Assembly (NCBI RefSeq): GCF_003201605.1
Contig: NZ_QJJR01000005.1
Coordinates: 1-64,000 of the forward strand
Length of the DNA: 64,000 nt
Origin: Streptohalobacillus salinus
GTDB taxonomy: Bacteria > Bacillota > Bacilli > Bacillales > Amphibacillaceae
Direction of reading: 5' to 3'
In this document: positions 63,024-64,000 of the stretch, piece after piece
How the letters are laid out: every line of letters starts with the position of its first letter
How positions within the stretch are numbered: the first letter of the stretch is position 1
Notes under the pieces: generated by a model
The model's input: the letters and a program-made list of their open reading frames with translations, nothing else
The model's database searches: none
What the model was told of the DNA's origin: nothing
Translations under genes and position numbers: made by a program

Positions 63024-64000
63024 TTAATATACTAATTCAATCAGTTCTTCTTTTGAAATTTTCCCTAGATAATATGGTACGTCAACATCAGCTAAAGCAT
63101 CCTCTATCGACTCTCTTTGATACTTCGTATCAATCAATGCTTCTTCAATTACTTCAACATCACCAATGCCAAAGAAATCACCATAAATCTTGCAATTTTT
63201 AATAAAACCTTTTGATACATCTAAACGTACGTCTACCAATCCTGCAGGGAACTTGTGTGATTTTTGGATATCAAATTTCGGGGACTTGCCGAAGTTCCAA
63301 TCCCAATTTTGGTAACGTTTTTTAGATATTTCATGAATAGCTTTCCAATCTTCTTCGGTAAGTGGGTAACGAGGGATATTCTCCAAATTATCCACATTAA
63401 ATAGATGTTGTAAAAGATGCGCTTTAAATTGTTCCATCGTCATGTCTTCTTCTAGAAATTCAACAATATTAGCTACCCGACTACGAATAGATTTAATCCC
63501 TTTAGATTTAATTTTTTCGGCATTTACATTTAATGCAGATACGACATTTTCAATCTCTGAATCAAACATTAATGTTCCGTGACTAAACATACGCCCACGT
63601 GTGGTAAACTGTGCATTCCCAGAAATTTTTCGGCCATTGGCAAGTAAGTCATTCCGACCACTGAGTTCTGCTGGTACACCTAAGTCTTTTAGTGCTTCAA
63701 CAACTGGTTCAGTGAACTTCTGGAAATTGTGAAAACTATCGCCATCATCTTTCGTGATAAAACTAAAATTCAAATTTCCTTCATCGTGATAAACCGCGCC
63801 ACCACCAGAAAGACGGCGAACAACTTTAATATTATTTTCATCAACGTATTTAGTATTAATTTCTTCTACGGAATTTTGGTTACGTCCAATTATTATAGAA
63901 GGACGATTTATATAAAATAATAAATACGTATCTTCTTCACCAAAATTATTTAACACATACTCTTCAATCGCTAAGTTAATGTACGGATCTGTAATGCCTT
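63024..64000 (-). CDS. lplJ: Lipoate-protein ligase (LplJ type), 5' end cut by window edge
   Basis: Attaches free lipoate via lipoyl-AMP to lipoyl domains such as GcvH. The reading frame is open to the window edge; residues before the internal GTG at 63956 read ITDPYINLAIEEYVLNNFGE, matching the LplJ N-terminus, so only about ten residues are missing. RRLSGGGAVYHDEGNLNFSFI is the lipoate/ATP site, and GRNQNSVEEINTKY and SGRNDLLANGRKISGNAQF are family blocks. C-terminal accessory domain present (to TKYQRESIEDALADVDVPYYLG). Together with gcvH it suggests lipoate scavenging. Confidence 0.93.
   Translation of the reverse strand, partial: GITDPYINLAIEEYVLNNFGEEDTYLLFYINRPSIIIGRNQNSVEEINTKYVDENNIKVVRRLSGGGAVYHDEGNLNFSFITKDDGDSFHNFQKFTEPVVEALKDLGVPAELSGRNDLLANGRKISGNAQFTTRGRMFSHGTLMFDSEIENVVSALNVNAEKIKSKGIKSIRSRVANIVEFLEEDMTMEQFKAHLLQHLFNVDNLENIPRYPLTEEDWKAIHEISKKRYQNWDWNFGKSPKFDIQKSHKFPAGLVDVRLDVSKGFIKNCKIYGDFFGIGDVEVIEEALIDTKYQRESIEDALADVDVPYYLGKISKEELIELVY

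Overview
The window reads as chromosome from a low-GC Gram-positive bacterium of the family Bacillaceae. Three things support this. Almost every gene has a strong AGGAGG-type ribosome binding site. The regulatory RNAs are of Firmicutes type. Gene order follows a Bacillus subtilis pattern: yuiD, yumB, yumC, yutM, dapF, yutI, thrB-thrC-hom, yutG, yutD, yunD, sufBUSDC, metQ-metI-metN, gcvH, yusI, and further on addB-addA, sipV, yhjE, comK, lplJ. The sporulation-linked genes that B. subtilis carries inside this segment (yutH between hom and yutG; yunB near yunD) are not seen, so a non-sporulating halotolerant relative (Halolactibacillus/Amphibacillus/Gracilibacillus group) is possible. The genus is inference.

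Layout. 1-8.4 kb: riboflavin uptake ribU under an FMN riboswitch, an M42 aminopeptidase, pgi, the S1 protein yugI, C-S lyase patB, a stand-alone ptsH, deoD, and biotin uptake bioY with a BirA operator. 8.5-17 kb: flavin oxidoreductases yumB and yumC, Fe-S carriers yutM and yutI, dapF, the threonine operon hom-thrC-thrB, yutG and yutD. 17-24 kb: an NSS amino-acid importer with a 34-residue MetS-like partner, an NhaC-family transporter behind a lysine riboswitch, an HD-GYP protein, yunD, and a 560-base stretch with no recognisable gene. 24-29.4 kb: nadB-nadC-nadA divergent from a NifS-type cysteine desulfurase, then a small membrane protein. 29.4-38 kb: sufCDSUB and the metNIQ methionine importer behind a SAM-I riboswitch. 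38-43.4 kb: a redoxin, gcvH, yusI, zinc uptake znuC-znuB with zur, and a flavoprotein disulfide reductase-like protein. 43.5-48.9 kb: usp, cheX-cheW-cheY, a P-loop kinase-like protein, and a chemoreceptor behind a c-di-GMP-I riboswitch. 48.9-52.7 kb: a Fur-box-controlled yclNOPQ-type siderophore importer. 52.8-64 kb: addAB, sipV, yhjE, an unknown protein convergent with and overlapping comK, a DUF3939-like protein, and lplJ running off the right edge.

How the parts fit. Much of the window is cofactor and metal supply: riboflavin, biotin, NAD, lipoate, Fe-S clusters, zinc and iron-siderophore. Amino-acid uptake and synthesis (methionine, lysine, threonine, DAP) make up most of the rest. Four riboswitches (FMN, lysine, SAM-I, c-di-GMP-I) and sites for BirA, Fur, probably NiaR and possibly Zur tie these genes to their ligands. 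An HD-GYP protein and a c-di-GMP-sensing leader on a chemoreceptor link second-messenger signalling to motility. No rRNA, tRNA, CRISPR array, insertion sequence or prophage gene was seen. The least explained parts are the 23.7-24.3 kb stretch, the long chemoreceptor leader and the gene facing comK.
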